From Lentzea kentuckyensis (GTDB lineage Bacteria; Actinomycetota; Actinomycetes; Mycobacteriales; Pseudonocardiaceae): a stretch of 64,000 nucleotides of DNA. The position numbers and the translations under genes are program-made. The notes beneath the pieces were generated by a model. That model saw nothing but the letters and a program-made list of their open reading frames with translations, did not search any database and had not been told where the DNA came from. The stretch spans positions 56,544 to 120,543 of the forward strand of contig NZ_MUYM01000032.1 in assembly GCF_002150765.1 (NCBI RefSeq), read 5' to 3'. This document shows positions 17,368 through 27,376 of this stretch, piece by piece (positions within the stretch are counted from its first letter, which is position 1; each line of letters opens with the position of its first letter).

Positions 17368-18261
17368 TTAATCCGTCAAGAAGTTCGCCTGAGGGTCTGC
17401 GTTCGGGGGTTCCCCGGAACGGAGCAGCCCACTCGGCACCCACGGGGAATCAAGAGCAACCTGACGGCTGACGGGATCAGCTCTCCGTAACACGCAGCTC
17501 AGAGCCTCCGTCGCCCGGTTGATGGCGACTGCGCCCACCGTGGGGGCATGGCCCGCCAGCACAAGAGCGCTCGGCCAGATCAACGGATGAAGACCCTTCG
17601 CGGCGCTGTGATTTAGCTCACACTCGACTAGTTCAACCCCTCGGTTCAGGCCGTCGGGTGTCCCCCACACGACCAACGAGGTGCCCAGAACGAGTGCCGA
17701 CTTGAGCTCGTGACGCAGCGCCTTTCGGCTCGTCGCTACGCCGTACGCCCGCTCCGCCGGGGCCACGGCGGCGTGCGCCCGACCGGACGCGAGCTCAACT
17801 TCAGCGGTTACCCATCCCAGCCGGACTTCACTCCTCCACGAGTCCGTCTCAATACGCGCGAGCAACCGGCGGGCCTCATCCGGGCGTTGAGCACCGAGCG
17901 AATCGGCGGCGAGACCGAGCAGCGCGTCGGTCCTGGCTCCCGCCGCGTCGACTCCGTCCGGATCGCCACCGCCGGTCGACCGGACCCGCGCGAGGGCCGC
18001 GCCGTCGAGCGGGCGGGCGAGGTGATGAGCCCCGAGCTGGCGGTGATGCGAGGCGCGCGTCGAGAGGGAAAGAGAGGCGATCACGGGGTCCGGGTCGTGA
18101 CGGAGCGCATCCAGCACGGTGGCCGCGGCGGCGTAGTGGCCCTGGCCACCCAGGACGACCGCGGCGAGCCAGCGCACCCGTGGATTCGAGGACGACAGCG
18201 CTGACCAAACATCCAGATCGGGTGAGTCACCGAACGCGGCCCGGCGCAGCTCCTCTTCCAC
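17368..18261 (-). CDS. Rv3415c-like helical-repeat protein
   Basis: A 297-residue cytosolic protein of unknown function, rich in Ala and Leu and built of paired helices that resemble degenerate TPR repeats (WLAAVVLGGQGHYAAAATVL, LLGLAADSLGAQRPDEARRL, WVTAEVELASGRAHAAV). No catalytic motif is seen. The equivalent position between sigD and whiB3 in M. tuberculosis is held by Rv3415c, of similar length. It starts 12 bp after the MerR-like gene, so they share an operon, and runs toward the bldM-like gene. Confidence 0.75.
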   Translation of the reverse strand: MEEELRRAAFGDSPDLDVWSALSSSNPRVRWLAAVVLGGQGHYAAAATVLDALRHDPDPVIASLSLSTRASHHRQLGAHHLARPLDGAALARVRSTGGGDPDGVDAAGARTDALLGLAADSLGAQRPDEARRLLARIETDSWRSEVRLGWVTAEVELASGRAHAAVAPAERAYGVATSRKALRHELKSALVLGTSLVVWGTPDGLNRGVELVECELNHSAAKGLHPLIWPSALVLAGHAPTVGAVAINRATEALSCVLRRADPVSRQVALDSPWVPSGLLRSGEPPNADPQANFLTD

Positions 18262-18273
18262 CGGTGAAGTCTG

Positions 18274-19224
18274 TCAGGTGACAGCGGCCTCGACGGCGTC
18301 GGCGGCGGCAGCAAGGTCCTCCACGCGCTCGGCCAGCGTCGTGACCACCCCGCGCCGCCAGCCCGGCCCGCCGACGAACAGCCGCACCTGCTGCCGGGTG
18401 CGCGGCAGCGCGGAGATCACTCCCGGATCGGCGTACCGGGGCAACTGCGCCCACAACACCACCGCGGAGGGGGCGGTGCGACGCACAGCGGCGGCCAGCG
18501 CGTCCATCGGCAACGCCGCTCCGAGCTGACGGACGACCACGCCTCGATGCGCGAGCTCGGCCGCCAGCGGATAGAGAGGAAGGTTGTGCCTCTCCTCCGG
18601 CATGCACGCCAGCAACACGGGCCGATGGTTGCGCCCGAGAGTGACGAGTGGTGTCGCACGCACGAACGCGGCGAGCACGCACTCGTTCAACAGGTGCTCG
18701 ACCTCCACGCCGGCACCGGACAGCTGCCAGCGCGCCGCGACGGCCGTCAGCACCGGGCGCACGACCTCGTCCCAGGTGGCGATCACGCCGTCGGACGCCA
18801 GTGAGTCGGCGAGCATTCCCTGCACGGCGATCGAGTCCATCGCGACCGCCGCCCGGCCGAGCCCGCGCGCCAATCGAGACGCTCCCGGCATTTTCAGACC
18901 ACGACCACCCGATGGGGCTACGGGCACTTCGCCGTGCGTCATCGAGGATTTCGAGTCGAGCGCGAAACGGGCGGCTTCGGAGGACGACGCGCCACGAAGA
19001 AGAGCGCGCTGCATCAATTCCAGCCTGGCCACGTCGAGAGGTCCGTATTTCCGGTGTCGCCCGGTCGTGTGACCGCTCGGCCCGAGCCCGTAGCGGCGGT
19101 CCCAGGTGCGCAGGGTGGCCGGAGCCACGCCGAGTCGCCTGGCCACCGCGGCCACTGAGAGAAGGGGCTCACTCGTGTGACTACCGGGCGATCTGATCTC
19201 CGGCGGTGTCATCACGAGAGCCAT
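18274..19224 (-). CDS. MerR-family regulator with CarH-like cobalamin-binding domain
   Basis: A 316-residue regulator. Residues 21-75 form a MerR winged helix (LLSVAAVARRLGVAPATLRT, WDRRYGLGPSG). The middle four-helix region contains W166 followed by nine residues and E176-H177, the Wx9EH signature that packs on adenosylcobalamin in CarH/LitR photoreceptors. The Rossmann-like domain follows with E211-R-H213 (MPEERHNLPLY), matching the ExH pattern whose His ligates cobalt. It thus looks like a B12-dependent, possibly light-sensing repressor. The target is unknown; divergent whiB3 is the nearest candidate. Confidence 0.78.
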   Translation of the reverse strand: MALVMTPPEIRSPGSHTSEPLLSVAAVARRLGVAPATLRTWDRRYGLGPSGHTTGRHRKYGPLDVARLELMQRALLRGASSSEAARFALDSKSSMTHGEVPVAPSGGRGLKMPGASRLARGLGRAAVAMDSIAVQGMLADSLASDGVIATWDEVVRPVLTAVAARWQLSGAGVEVEHLLNECVLAAFVRATPLVTLGRNHRPVLLACMPEERHNLPLYPLAAELAHRGVVVRQLGAALPMDALAAAVRRTAPSAVVLWAQLPRYADPGVISALPRTRQQVRLFVGGPGWRRGVVTTLAERVEDLAAAADAVEAAVT

Positions 19225-19392
19225 GTTCCGTTCACCTCATCCGGGCGGCAACTCCGGGCGGTGAGTGATCGAACACGCGTGTCGTCACCCATCAGTTGAT
19301 AAGGGTCTTCAGCCTCTTGAACAAGTTTTGAAGCGGTTCTACGGTGGATCATCATTAAGCCGAATGGAGCAGTCGTCACGGAGGCGGTCTCG

Positions 19393-19689
19393 ATGGCGGA
19401 CACCCGAAGGCTCCCCGGTCCCAACGCAGATCTGTGGGACTGGCAGATGCGCGGTTCGTGCCGGGGCATGGACAGCGCGTTCTTCTTCCACCCCGACGGC
19501 GAACGGGGTCCGGCGAGATCTCGCAGGGAAGCTCGAGCCAAGGCGGTCTGCCTCGCCTGCCCGGTGCTGGAGATGTGTCGCAGGCATGCGCTCGCCGTGC
19601 AGGAACCGTACGGAATTTGGGGCGGGCTCTCGGAATCGGAGCGCGACCACATCATCAAGGCGCGCAAGCGCCAGCTCGCAATCGTTTAA
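19393..19689 (+). CDS. whiB3: WhiB-family iron-sulfur redox regulator WhiB3
   Basis: A 98-residue WhiB-like protein that binds a redox-sensitive 4Fe-4S cluster and works with the primary sigma factor. Cluster ligands C23, C53, C56 and C62 are present (GSCRGMD, VCLACPVLEMC). The turn is GIWGG and a basic DNA-binding tail ends KARKRQLAIV. N-terminal LPGPNADLWDWQ and FFHPDGERG match M. tuberculosis WhiB3 closely, and the four Cys positions are the same. The ATG has GGAGG nine bases upstream. It converges with groEL1 as in mycobacteria. Confidence 0.92.
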   Translation: MADTRRLPGPNADLWDWQMRGSCRGMDSAFFFHPDGERGPARSRREARAKAVCLACPVLEMCRRHALAVQEPYGIWGGLSESERDHIIKARKRQLAIV

Positions 19690-19731
19690 AAGGAAACGGG
19701 CGGCACTCGGAAGTGCCGCCCGTTTCCTTTT
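19688..19731. terminator. Bidirectional terminator between whiB3 and groEL1
   Basis: AAAAGGAAACGGGCGGCACT (19688-19707) pairs over 20 bp with 19712-19731, which ends in TTTCCTTTT, around a 4-base loop. It has A- and T-runs on both sides and should stop both convergent genes. Confidence 0.92.
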
Positions 19732-19742
19732 GAGTTCAAAAC

Positions 19743-21365
<1,623 letters not shown>

Positions 21366-21393
21366 TTACCTCAAAGCCTCTCTGGGTAGCGAA

Positions 21394-21428
21394 ACGCCCC
21401 GGTAGCCCCGGTTGGGGCGCCGGGGCGT
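21394..21428. other. Branched GC hairpin in the groES-groEL1 gap
   Basis: ACGCCCCGG (21394-21402) pairs with CCGGGGCGT (21420-21428), enclosing an inner GCCCC/GGGGC stem (21405-21409 with 21414-21418). In the 95-bp space between groES and groEL1 this could be a partial terminator or an RNA-stability element, making more GroES than GroEL1. Function is inferred. Confidence 0.5.
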
Positions 21429-21460
21429 CAGGCGTGCAGCCTCTGTGCCAACCGATCGAA

Positions 21461-21754
21461 CTAGTTGACGACGGCCAGCACGTCGCGAGCGGAGAGGATC
21501 AAGTACTCCTCGCCGTTGTACTTGACCTCGGTGCCGCCGTACTTCGAGTAGATGACGACGTCGCCGACAGCGACGTCCAGCGGAACGCGGTTGCCCTTGT
21601 CGTCGATGCGGCCGGGGCCCACCGCGAGGACCTTGCCCTCCTGGGGCTTCTCCTTCGCGGTGTCCGGGATCACGAGGCCGGAGGCAGTGGTCGTCTCGGC
21701 CTCGGAGGCCTGGACAACGATCTTGTCCTCAAGCGGCTTGATGTTCACGCTCAC
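21461..21754 (-). CDS. groES: 10-kDa co-chaperonin GroES
   Basis: A 97-residue lid of the GroEL cage. The sequence [14 protein letters not shown], the mobile loop region [19 protein letters not shown], and [12 protein letters not shown] and [19 protein letters not shown] are canonical. The GTG at 21754 has GGAGG eight bases upstream. It is first in the groES-groEL1 operon, with a CIRCE operator about 100 bp upstream. Confidence 0.96.
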   Translation of the reverse strand: MSVNIKPLEDKIVVQASEAETTTASGLVIPDTAKEKPQEGKVLAVGPGRIDDKGNRVPLDVAVGDVVIYSKYGGTEVKYNGEEYLILSARDVLAVVN

Positions 21755-21849
21755 CGGGATGACCTCCACGGGTCGTTGGCAGGTTCGTTTGTTAACGGCT
21801 CCTGCCACCCCGCCGTCGCGGGGGTCGGGGCGGTGCTGGTGCCGTGCAG

Positions 21850-21876
21850 TTGGCACTCTACCCACGAGAGTGCCAA
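21850..21876. promoter_or_regulatory. CIRCE operator (HrcA site) upstream of groES
   Basis: TTGGCACTC (21850-21858), nine spacer bases, then GAGTGCCAA (21868-21876). This matches the CIRCE consensus (TTAGCACTC-N9-GAGTGCTAA) with one symmetrical change per arm. Established role: binding of the HrcA heat-shock repressor. It also lies about 50 bp upstream of the divergent PhoD-like gene. Confidence 0.9.
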
Positions 21877-21928
21877 CGCTTCAACGAGCCCCCCGAACCG
21901 ATCACCGGTTCGGAGCCGTATTCAGGGC

Positions 21929-23437
21929 ATGACCACCTTGACCCGCCGCACGCTGCTGCTCGCCGGCGTGGCGGGAGTCACAGCGTTCTCGGTCTCCGCG
22001 TCCGCCGTACTCGCCGACCCTTTCACACTCGGTGTGGCCTCTGGAGACCCGACACCCGACGGGGTGGTGTTGTGGACCCGGCTGGCCCCCGAACCGCTCG
22101 CCGAGGACGGTCTGGGCGGCATGCCGTCCCGTTCGATCGAGGTGTTCTGGCAACTCGCCGCGGACGAGCGTTTCACCCAGATCGTCCAGCGCGGCTCCAC
22201 TCCCGCCCGACCGGAGGAGGGGCACACCGTCCACGTGGAGCTCGCCGGCCTGGAGCCCGGCCGCGAGTACTTCTACCGCTTCAAGGCGTTGAACTACCTC
22301 TCCCCGACGGGACGCACGCGCACGACTCCTCCTCCGAACGCGCTGCAGGTACCGCTGACGATGGCCTTCGCGTCGTGCGCGCAGTACGAGCACGGCTACT
22401 TCACGGCGTATCGCAGGCTCGCGGAGGACGAGCCAGATCTGGTGCTGCACCTCGGCGACTACACCTACGAGTACAAGAGCGGCATCCACGTCGCCCCGAG
22501 CGGCAACGTCCGGCACGTCGACGGACCGACCACGACGACGCTCGCGGACTACCGCCGTCGTCAGGCGCAGTACAAGACCGACCCCGATCTGCAGGCCGCG
22601 CACGCCGCCGCGCCCTGGGCGGTGATCTGGGACGACCACGAGATCGCCAACAACTGGGCGGGCCTGCAGCCGGACACACCGCAGGCGAACTTCGCCAAAC
22701 GCCGCGAGGCGGCGTTCCAGGCGTACTACGAGAACATGCCTCTGCGCAGGTCACCAAGGCTGTACCGGCGGATCGGCTGGGGCTCGCTGGCCACGTTCCA
22801 CATGCTCGACACCCGCCAGTACCGGACCGATCAGGCGTGCGGGGACGGGTTGCAACTGTGCCCCGAACGGCTCGCGCCGGAACGCACCATGCTCGGCGCG
22901 GCGCAGGAGGACTGGCTGTTCAACGGGTTCCGCGACTCCGAGGCGCGCTGGGACGTGCTCGGGCAGCAGGTGTTCTTCTCGCAGTACGACTACATCCCCG
23001 GCGACGTCGACAAGTTCCTGCTGGACGCGTGGGACGGCTACGTCGCGGACCGGGACCGGGTGGTGGCGGGGTTCGCGGACGTGCGGAACCCGATCGTGCT
23101 CACCGGCGACGTGCACGCGGCGTGGGGTGCGGAGGTCAAACAGCGGTGGGACGACCCGTCGTCCAAGACGCTCGCGACCGAGTTGGTGACGACGTCGATC
23201 ACGGCCGGTGGCGACGGGTCGGAGGAGTACGCCGAGACGTCGTCGTGGCTGCGCGAGAACCCGCACGTGAAGTACTTCAACAACCGGCGCGGGTACACGC
23301 TGACCAGGTTCACGCCTGATGAGCTGCGCACGGACTTCCGCGGTCTCGACTACGTGACCCGGCCAGGCTCACCCGTCCACACCAAGGCGTCGTTCGCCAT
23401 CGAGGACCGCGTCCCGGGCCTCCACCGTCTCAGCTGA
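21929..23437 (+). CDS. phoD: PhoD-like secreted alkaline phosphatase/phosphodiesterase
   Basis: A 502-residue phosphoesterase. The N-terminus has a twin-arginine signal (TRRTLLLAGVAGVTAFSVS) ending near SAVLADP, so export by Tat is likely. Motifs of the PhoD family follow: FTLGVASGDPTPDGVVLWTR, MAFASCAQYEHGY, the metal residues in LHLGDYTYEY, WDDHEIANNW, and IVLTGDVHAAWGAEV. PhoD enzymes use calcium and iron to release phosphate from phosphodiesters such as teichoic acids. It is transcribed alone, divergent from groES; I see no PHO box, though none was tested computationally. Confidence 0.9.
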   Translation: MTTLTRRTLLLAGVAGVTAFSVSASAVLADPFTLGVASGDPTPDGVVLWTRLAPEPLAEDGLGGMPSRSIEVFWQLAADERFTQIVQRGSTPARPEEGHTVHVELAGLEPGREYFYRFKALNYLSPTGRTRTTPPPNALQVPLTMAFASCAQYEHGYFTAYRRLAEDEPDLVLHLGDYTYEYKSGIHVAPSGNVRHVDGPTTTTLADYRRRQAQYKTDPDLQAAHAAAPWAVIWDDHEIANNWAGLQPDTPQANFAKRREAAFQAYYENMPLRRSPRLYRRIGWGSLATFHMLDTRQYRTDQACGDGLQLCPERLAPERTMLGAAQEDWLFNGFRDSEARWDVLGQQVFFSQYDYIPGDVDKFLLDAWDGYVADRDRVVAGFADVRNPIVLTGDVHAAWGAEVKQRWDDPSSKTLATELVTTSITAGGDGSEEYAETSSWLRENPHVKYFNNRRGYTLTRFTPDELRTDFRGLDYVTRPGSPVHTKASFAIEDRVPGLHRLS

Positions 23438-23576
23438 GCGCACGCGGGGCCCCTTCGTGCGGTCAGAGCGCACGAAAGCTCCCCGCGTGCGCCAACCAAA
23501 TTCCGCATGCTGGAAGGCACGCGGGGGCCCCCGCGTTTCCCTGAGGGGAACGTGGGGCCCCCGCGTTCCCGGAAAG
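23438..23576. repeat. GC-rich inverted repeats between phoD and tsaD
   Basis: Two stem-loop clusters fill this 139-bp gap between convergent genes. GCGCACGCGGGG (23438-23449) pairs with CCCCGCGTGCGC (23481-23492), with an inner TTCGTGCG/CGCACGAA stem. Further right GCGGGGGCCCCCGC (23521-23534) is self-complementary, and a related copy of the same GGGGCCCCCGCG motif recurs near 23555. They probably terminate both genes. The repeated GGGGCCCCCGCG motif may be a dispersed intergenic element. Confidence 0.6.
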
Positions 23577-24632
23577 TCAGAGGATTTGGACGGTGCTGAC
23601 CGGGAGGCCGGGGGTGGTCGAGATGTCCATCCTGGACGGCTTGGCGCCCGCCGCGACCAGGTGGGCGCCGAGCGCCGCGATCATCGCGCCGTTGTCCGTG
23701 CACAGCCGTGGCCGCGGCACGCGCAGTTCGATGCCGGCCTCGGCGCACCGCTCGGCGGCCAGCCCGCTCAGGCGCGAGTTCGCCGCGACACCACCGGAGA
23801 TGACCAGCGTGTCGACGTTCAGGTCCTTCGCCGCACGGATCGCCTTGGCGGTCAGCACGTCCGCGACGGCCTCCTGGAACGACGCGGCGACGTCGGCGAG
23901 CGGGATCTCCTCGCCGGCGCGTTCGGCGCGTTCGACCCAGCGAGCGACCGAGGTCTTCAAGCCGGAGAACGAGAAGTCGTACTTCGCGTCGCGCGGACCG
24001 GTGAGGCCGCGCGGGAACGCGATCGCGCATCCGTTGCCCTGCTTGGCGAGCTTGTCGATGGGCGGGCCGCCGGGGTACGGCAGGTCGAGCAGCCGCGCGA
24101 CCTTGTCGTACGCCTCGCCGGCCGCGTCGTCCACAGTGGACCCGATCTCGGTGATCGAGTTCGCCAGGCCGCCCTCGACGAGCAGCAGCTGCGAGTGGCC
24201 GCCGGACACCAGCAGCGCGAGGCAGCGCTGCGGCAACGGGCCGTGCTGCAACGTGTCCGCGGCGACGTGGCCCGCCAGGTGGTTCACGCCGTAGAGCGGC
24301 TTGCCGAGCGCGGCCGCGTACGCCTTCGCGGCGGACACGCCGACCAGCAGCGCGCCGGCGAGACCCGGTCCGGCCGTGACGGCGATGGAGTGGATCTGGG
24401 AGAGCTCGACCTTCGCGGTGTCGAGCGCGCGGCGCATGGTCGGGACCAGCGCTTCGAGGTGCGCGCGGGAGGCGACCTCCGGCACGACGCCACCGAAGCG
24501 GGCGTGTTCCTCGACGCTGGAGGCGACCTCGTCGGCGAGCAGTTCGAGCGAGCCATCGGGGCCGAGCCGGACGATGCCGAAGCCCGTCTCGTCGCACGAG
24601 CTCTCGATGCCCAGAATCAAGCGATCAGACAC
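23577..24632 (-). CDS. tsaD: tRNA N6-adenosine threonylcarbamoyltransferase TsaD
   Basis: Transfers the threonylcarbamoyl group to A37 of ANN-decoding tRNAs, forming t6A. The 351-residue ASKHA-fold protein shows [14 protein letters not shown] at the start, the metal-binding [11 protein letters not shown] with the HxxxH pair, [22 protein letters not shown] and [13 protein letters not shown]. The GTG at 24632 overlaps the end of rimI by 8 bp. It is last in the tsaB-rimI-tsaD operon, the order of Rv3421c-Rv3419c; TsaE is encoded nearby. Confidence 0.95.
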   Translation of the reverse strand: MSDRLILGIESSCDETGFGIVRLGPDGSLELLADEVASSVEEHARFGGVVPEVASRAHLEALVPTMRRALDTAKVELSQIHSIAVTAGPGLAGALLVGVSAAKAYAAALGKPLYGVNHLAGHVAADTLQHGPLPQRCLALLVSGGHSQLLLVEGGLANSITEIGSTVDDAAGEAYDKVARLLDLPYPGGPPIDKLAKQGNGCAIAFPRGLTGPRDAKYDFSFSGLKTSVARWVERAERAGEEIPLADVAASFQEAVADVLTAKAIRAAKDLNVDTLVISGGVAANSRLSGLAAERCAEAGIELRVPRPRLCTDNGAMIAALGAHLVAAGAKPSRMDISTTPGLPVSTVQIL

Positions 24633-25083
24633 TTTTCGCGGGCCTTCCCATCGTGTACGCGTCGGCACCCGACGGCTGGTAGTAGCGGCGGCGCAGGCCG
24701 AGGTGTTCGAAGCCGTGCGCCAGGTACATGGCGATCGCGGGCTCGTTGTCCGTGCGGACTTCGAGGTAGACCGGCACGCCGATCTCGTCGGCGCGGGCCA
24801 GCAGGGTGCGCAGGAGCAGCTTGCCGACGCCCTGACCCTGCCAGTGCTTGATCACCGCGATCGTGTGCACGCTGGCCTCGTGCGGGCTGGCGGCGAGCCC
24901 GGCGTAACCGATGAGCTCGTCGTCCGCGTACGCGCCGATGTAGTAGTTGCCGTTGCTGAGCTCGCTGTGGAACGCGTTCTCGCTCCACGGGTCCTCACCG
25001 GGGAACAGCGCCAGCTCGATCTCGTGGCACTTGGGCACGTCGGTGTGCTGCAGAGGTCCGATCGTGACGGTGCCGGTGGTCAT
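24625..25083 (-). CDS. rimI: Ribosomal-protein-S18-alanine N-acetyltransferase RimI-like
   Basis: A 152-residue GNAT acetyltransferase. The acetyl-CoA loop is [19 protein letters not shown], and the C-terminal part has [20 protein letters not shown], typical of RimI. It is expected to acetylate the N-terminus of ribosomal protein S18, though related enzymes act on other proteins. Its ATG overlaps the tsaB stop (ATGA) and its end overlaps the tsaD start, so the three genes are tightly coupled. Genomes often keep rimI between tsaB and tsaD. Confidence 0.9.
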   Translation of the reverse strand: MTTGTVTIGPLQHTDVPKCHEIELALFPGEDPWSENAFHSELSNGNYYIGAYADDELIGYAGLAASPHEASVHTIAVIKHWQGQGVGKLLLRTLLARADEIGVPVYLEVRTDNEPAIAMYLAHGFEHLGLRRRYYQPSGADAYTMGRPAKSV

Positions 25084-25760
25084 GCCCTGGTCACCCGCTT
25101 GCGCCCGGCGGGCTCGACCGCGTCCGGCCGGCGCAGGTAGAGCGGGGTGAGCGCGGCGGGACGGGCCTTGGCGAGCACCTCGGCGGCCGCGGCGGCGACC
25201 AGGCCCTCCGGGCTCGGGTGTTTCGAGCTCAGCAGGTCGAGGCCGAGGATCTCCTGGTAGAGCTCGGCGCCCTCGCCGGTGGCGTGGTGCACGCCGAGGG
25301 TGGGCAGCTTCTCCGCGAGGTCCTGGGGACGTTCGACGTGCGGCCCGTCCGTGCGACGACCGGCGGCGTCGTAGGCGGCCCAGTAGACCTCCTTGCGCCG
25401 GGCGTCGGTCGCGACGAGCAACGGGTGGCCGCTGGCCGCGTCCTTGGCGATCGCGTCGGTGGTGGCCACCGGGTACACCGGGCGGTTGAGCGCCTGGCCG
25501 AGCGCGGCGGCGGTGGCGAGGCCGACCCGCAAGCCGGTGAACGGCCCTGGCCCCGCGCCGACGACGATGGCGTCGAGATCGGCGAAGGTCCGGCCGGCCT
25601 CTTCGAGGGCGTCGCTGATGTGCGGGGTGAGCAGTTCGCCGTGCGCCTTGGCGTTGAGCGTCACCCGCTTCGCGAGCAGGCGCGGCGGGGAGTCTGGCGC
25701 GAGTTCGACCACACCGGCGGTGACTGCGGGGGTGGCCGTGTCGACGGCGAGCACTAGCAC
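25080..25760 (-). CDS. tsaB: t6A synthesis scaffold protein TsaB
   Basis: A 226-residue partner of TsaD in t6A formation. The N-terminal fold is LAVDTATPAVTAGVVE, then AKAHGELLTPHI, VVGAGPGPFTGLRVGLATA and LVATDARRKEVYWAAY, all characteristic of TsaB (YeaZ). It lacks the metal-binding His pair of TsaD, as expected for the non-catalytic paralogue. The frame extends far upstream, but homology starts at the GTG at 25760. It is first in the operon with rimI and tsaD. Confidence 0.93.
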   Translation of the reverse strand: MLVLAVDTATPAVTAGVVELAPDSPPRLLAKRVTLNAKAHGELLTPHISDALEEAGRTFADLDAIVVGAGPGPFTGLRVGLATAAALGQALNRPVYPVATTDAIAKDAASGHPLLVATDARRKEVYWAAYDAAGRRTDGPHVERPQDLAEKLPTLGVHHATGEGAELYQEILGLDLLSSKHPSPEGLVAAAAAEVLAKARPAALTPLYLRRPDAVEPAGRKRVTRA

Positions 25761-25776
25761 GATTGTCCAGAGTAGT

Positions 25777-25876
25777 ACGAGGTCGTGTTGGTCATCCGGT
25801 CGCCTCTTGCCGTCAACCGCCGGAGGCGATTCGGCGGCACGCGGTGGCCGGATGACCAACTTCTCGACGACCTCGT
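25777..25876. repeat. 100-bp interrupted inverted repeat between tsaB and an acyl-CoA synthetase
   Basis: ACGAGGTCGT (25777-25786) plus GTTGGTCATCCGG (25787-25799) is mirrored by CCGGATGACCAAC (25848-25860) and ACGACCTCGT (25867-25876), with six extra bases in the right half. A shorter CGCCTC/GAGGCG pair lies inside. The structure occupies the shared promoter region of two divergent genes. It could be a regulator-binding site or the relic of a small mobile element; no transposase is present. Confidence 0.65.
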
Positions 25877-25964
25877 CGCCATCTGCGGAGCAGGGGCAAT
25901 CCAACACAGTGTCCGAACCCACACTTGCGATGCGTCCTCGAGGCACTCGTACGACCCTGGATCC

Positions 25965-27314
25965 ATGTTCGCTGAACCGAGTGACCGCGAGGCTCTGCGC
26001 TTCGGTGAGAAGACCATGACCTACGCCGGACTGCATCAGGCGGCGGGCACTCTGGCCGAACGTTTGCGCGGCCGCACTCGCGTGGCTGTCTGGGCAACGT
26101 CCACCCTCGAAACGTGCGTCGCGGTCGTGGCAGGTCTGCTCGCGGGTGTGGCGATCGTGCCGCTCAACCCCAAGATCGGCGAGCGCGAACTGGCGCACAT
26201 CCTCGGCGACAGCCAGCCTGACCTGGTCCTTCGTGACGAACCGATCGTGTTCGGCGAGCCAGGGACGTTCGACGAGCCGGGTCAGGAGACGCCCGCGCTG
26301 GTCATCTACACCTCGGGCACGACCGGACCGCCCAAGGGCGTGGTGCTGCCCCGCCGCTCGCTCACGTCGAACATCGACGCGCTGGCCAGGGCGTGGCAGT
26401 GGACGAGCGACGACGTGCTGGTGCACGGGCTGCCGCTGTTCCACGTGCACGGCCTGGGCATCGGGATCCTCGGTGCGCTGCGGCTCGGCGGCTCGGTGCG
26501 GCACGTGAAGTTCTCGCCCGAGGCGATCGGCCAGGAGTTCGCGACCGGCGCCACGATGATGTTCGGCGTCCCGACGATGTACCACCGGATCGCCGAGGCC
26601 GTGGAGAACGACGGCGCGCTCGCCGATCGGTTCCGCGCGGCTCGGCTGCTGGTCTCCGGAAGTGCGGCGTTGCCCGCGAGCGACCACGAGCGGATCGCCA
26701 GGGCCACCGGGCAGGGCATCGTCGAGCGGTACGGGATGAGCGAGACGCTGATGAACGTCAGCGTGCGGTTCGACGGCGACCGCCGGCCCGGCGCGGTCGG
26801 ACTGCCGGTGGACGGCGTCGACGTCCAGGTGGTCGACGAGCAGGGCCACGACGTGGGCGTCGGCGCGATCGGCGAGATCGAGGTGCGCGGGCCGAACCTG
26901 TTCCTGGAGTACCTGAACCGGCCGGACGCGACGGAGGCGGCGTTCCGGGACGGGTGGTTCAGGACCGGCGACATGGCGATGCGCGATCCCGACGGGTACG
27001 TCCGCATCGTCGGGCGCCGGGCCACGGACCTCATCAAGAGCGGTGGCTACAAGATCGGCGCGGGCGAGATCGAGAACGCCCTGCTGGAGCATCCGTCGGT
27101 GGCCGAGGTGGCGGTGACGGGCGAGCCGGACGACGACCTCGGCGAGCGGATCGTGGCCTGGGTGGTTCCGGCCGGCGTTGCACCGGAACCGTCAGCACTC
27201 AGCGACCACGTGGCGAAGCTGTTGTCACCGCACAAGAGGCCGCGGGTGGTGCGTTATCTGGAAGCCTTGCCGCGCAACGAGATGGGCAAGGTGCTCAAGC
27301 GCGAACTGTCCTGA
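25965..27314 (+). CDS. AMP-dependent acyl-CoA synthetase (FadD36/MatB-like)
   Basis: Activates a carboxylic acid with ATP to the acyl-adenylate and then the CoA thioester. The 449-residue enzyme is short for the ANL superfamily, close to malonyl-CoA synthetase MatB and FadD36. Motifs in order: IYTSGTTGPPKGVVLP (phosphate loop), GLPLFHVHGLGIGILGAL, IVERYGMSETLMN, FRTGDMAMRDPDGYV, GRRATDLIKSGGYKIGAGEI, and the catalytic Lys in NEMGKVLKREL. Malonate or a medium-chain acid is possible; the substrate is not fixed by the sequence. It is single-gene, ended by the hairpin at 27325. Confidence 0.88.
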   Translation: MFAEPSDREALRFGEKTMTYAGLHQAAGTLAERLRGRTRVAVWATSTLETCVAVVAGLLAGVAIVPLNPKIGERELAHILGDSQPDLVLRDEPIVFGEPGTFDEPGQETPALVIYTSGTTGPPKGVVLPRRSLTSNIDALARAWQWTSDDVLVHGLPLFHVHGLGIGILGALRLGGSVRHVKFSPEAIGQEFATGATMMFGVPTMYHRIAEAVENDGALADRFRAARLLVSGSAALPASDHERIARATGQGIVERYGMSETLMNVSVRFDGDRRPGAVGLPVDGVDVQVVDEQGHDVGVGAIGEIEVRGPNLFLEYLNRPDATEAAFRDGWFRTGDMAMRDPDGYVRIVGRRATDLIKSGGYKIGAGEIENALLEHPSVAEVAVTGEPDDDLGERIVAWVVPAGVAPEPSALSDHVAKLLSPHKRPRVVRYLEALPRNEMGKVLKRELS

Positions 27315-27324
27315 ACAGACAGAC

Positions 27325-27363
27325 GCCGGGGATGGCCGATGGGCTCGTTCGGCCATCCCCGGC
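27325..27363. terminator. Terminator after the acyl-CoA synthetase
   Basis: GCCGGGGATGGCCGA (27325-27339) pairs with TCGGCCATCCCCGGC (27349-27363) around a 9-base loop. It sits between the acyl-CoA synthetase stop and the convergent secreted-protein gene. Confidence 0.85.
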
Positions 27364-27376
27364 GCAAGTCCGGAGA

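Noticed and set aside
25761..27092. Upstream extension of tsaB through the acyl-CoA synthetase region
   Set aside because: TsaB starts LAVDTATP; the extension is antisense to the acyl-CoA synthetase.
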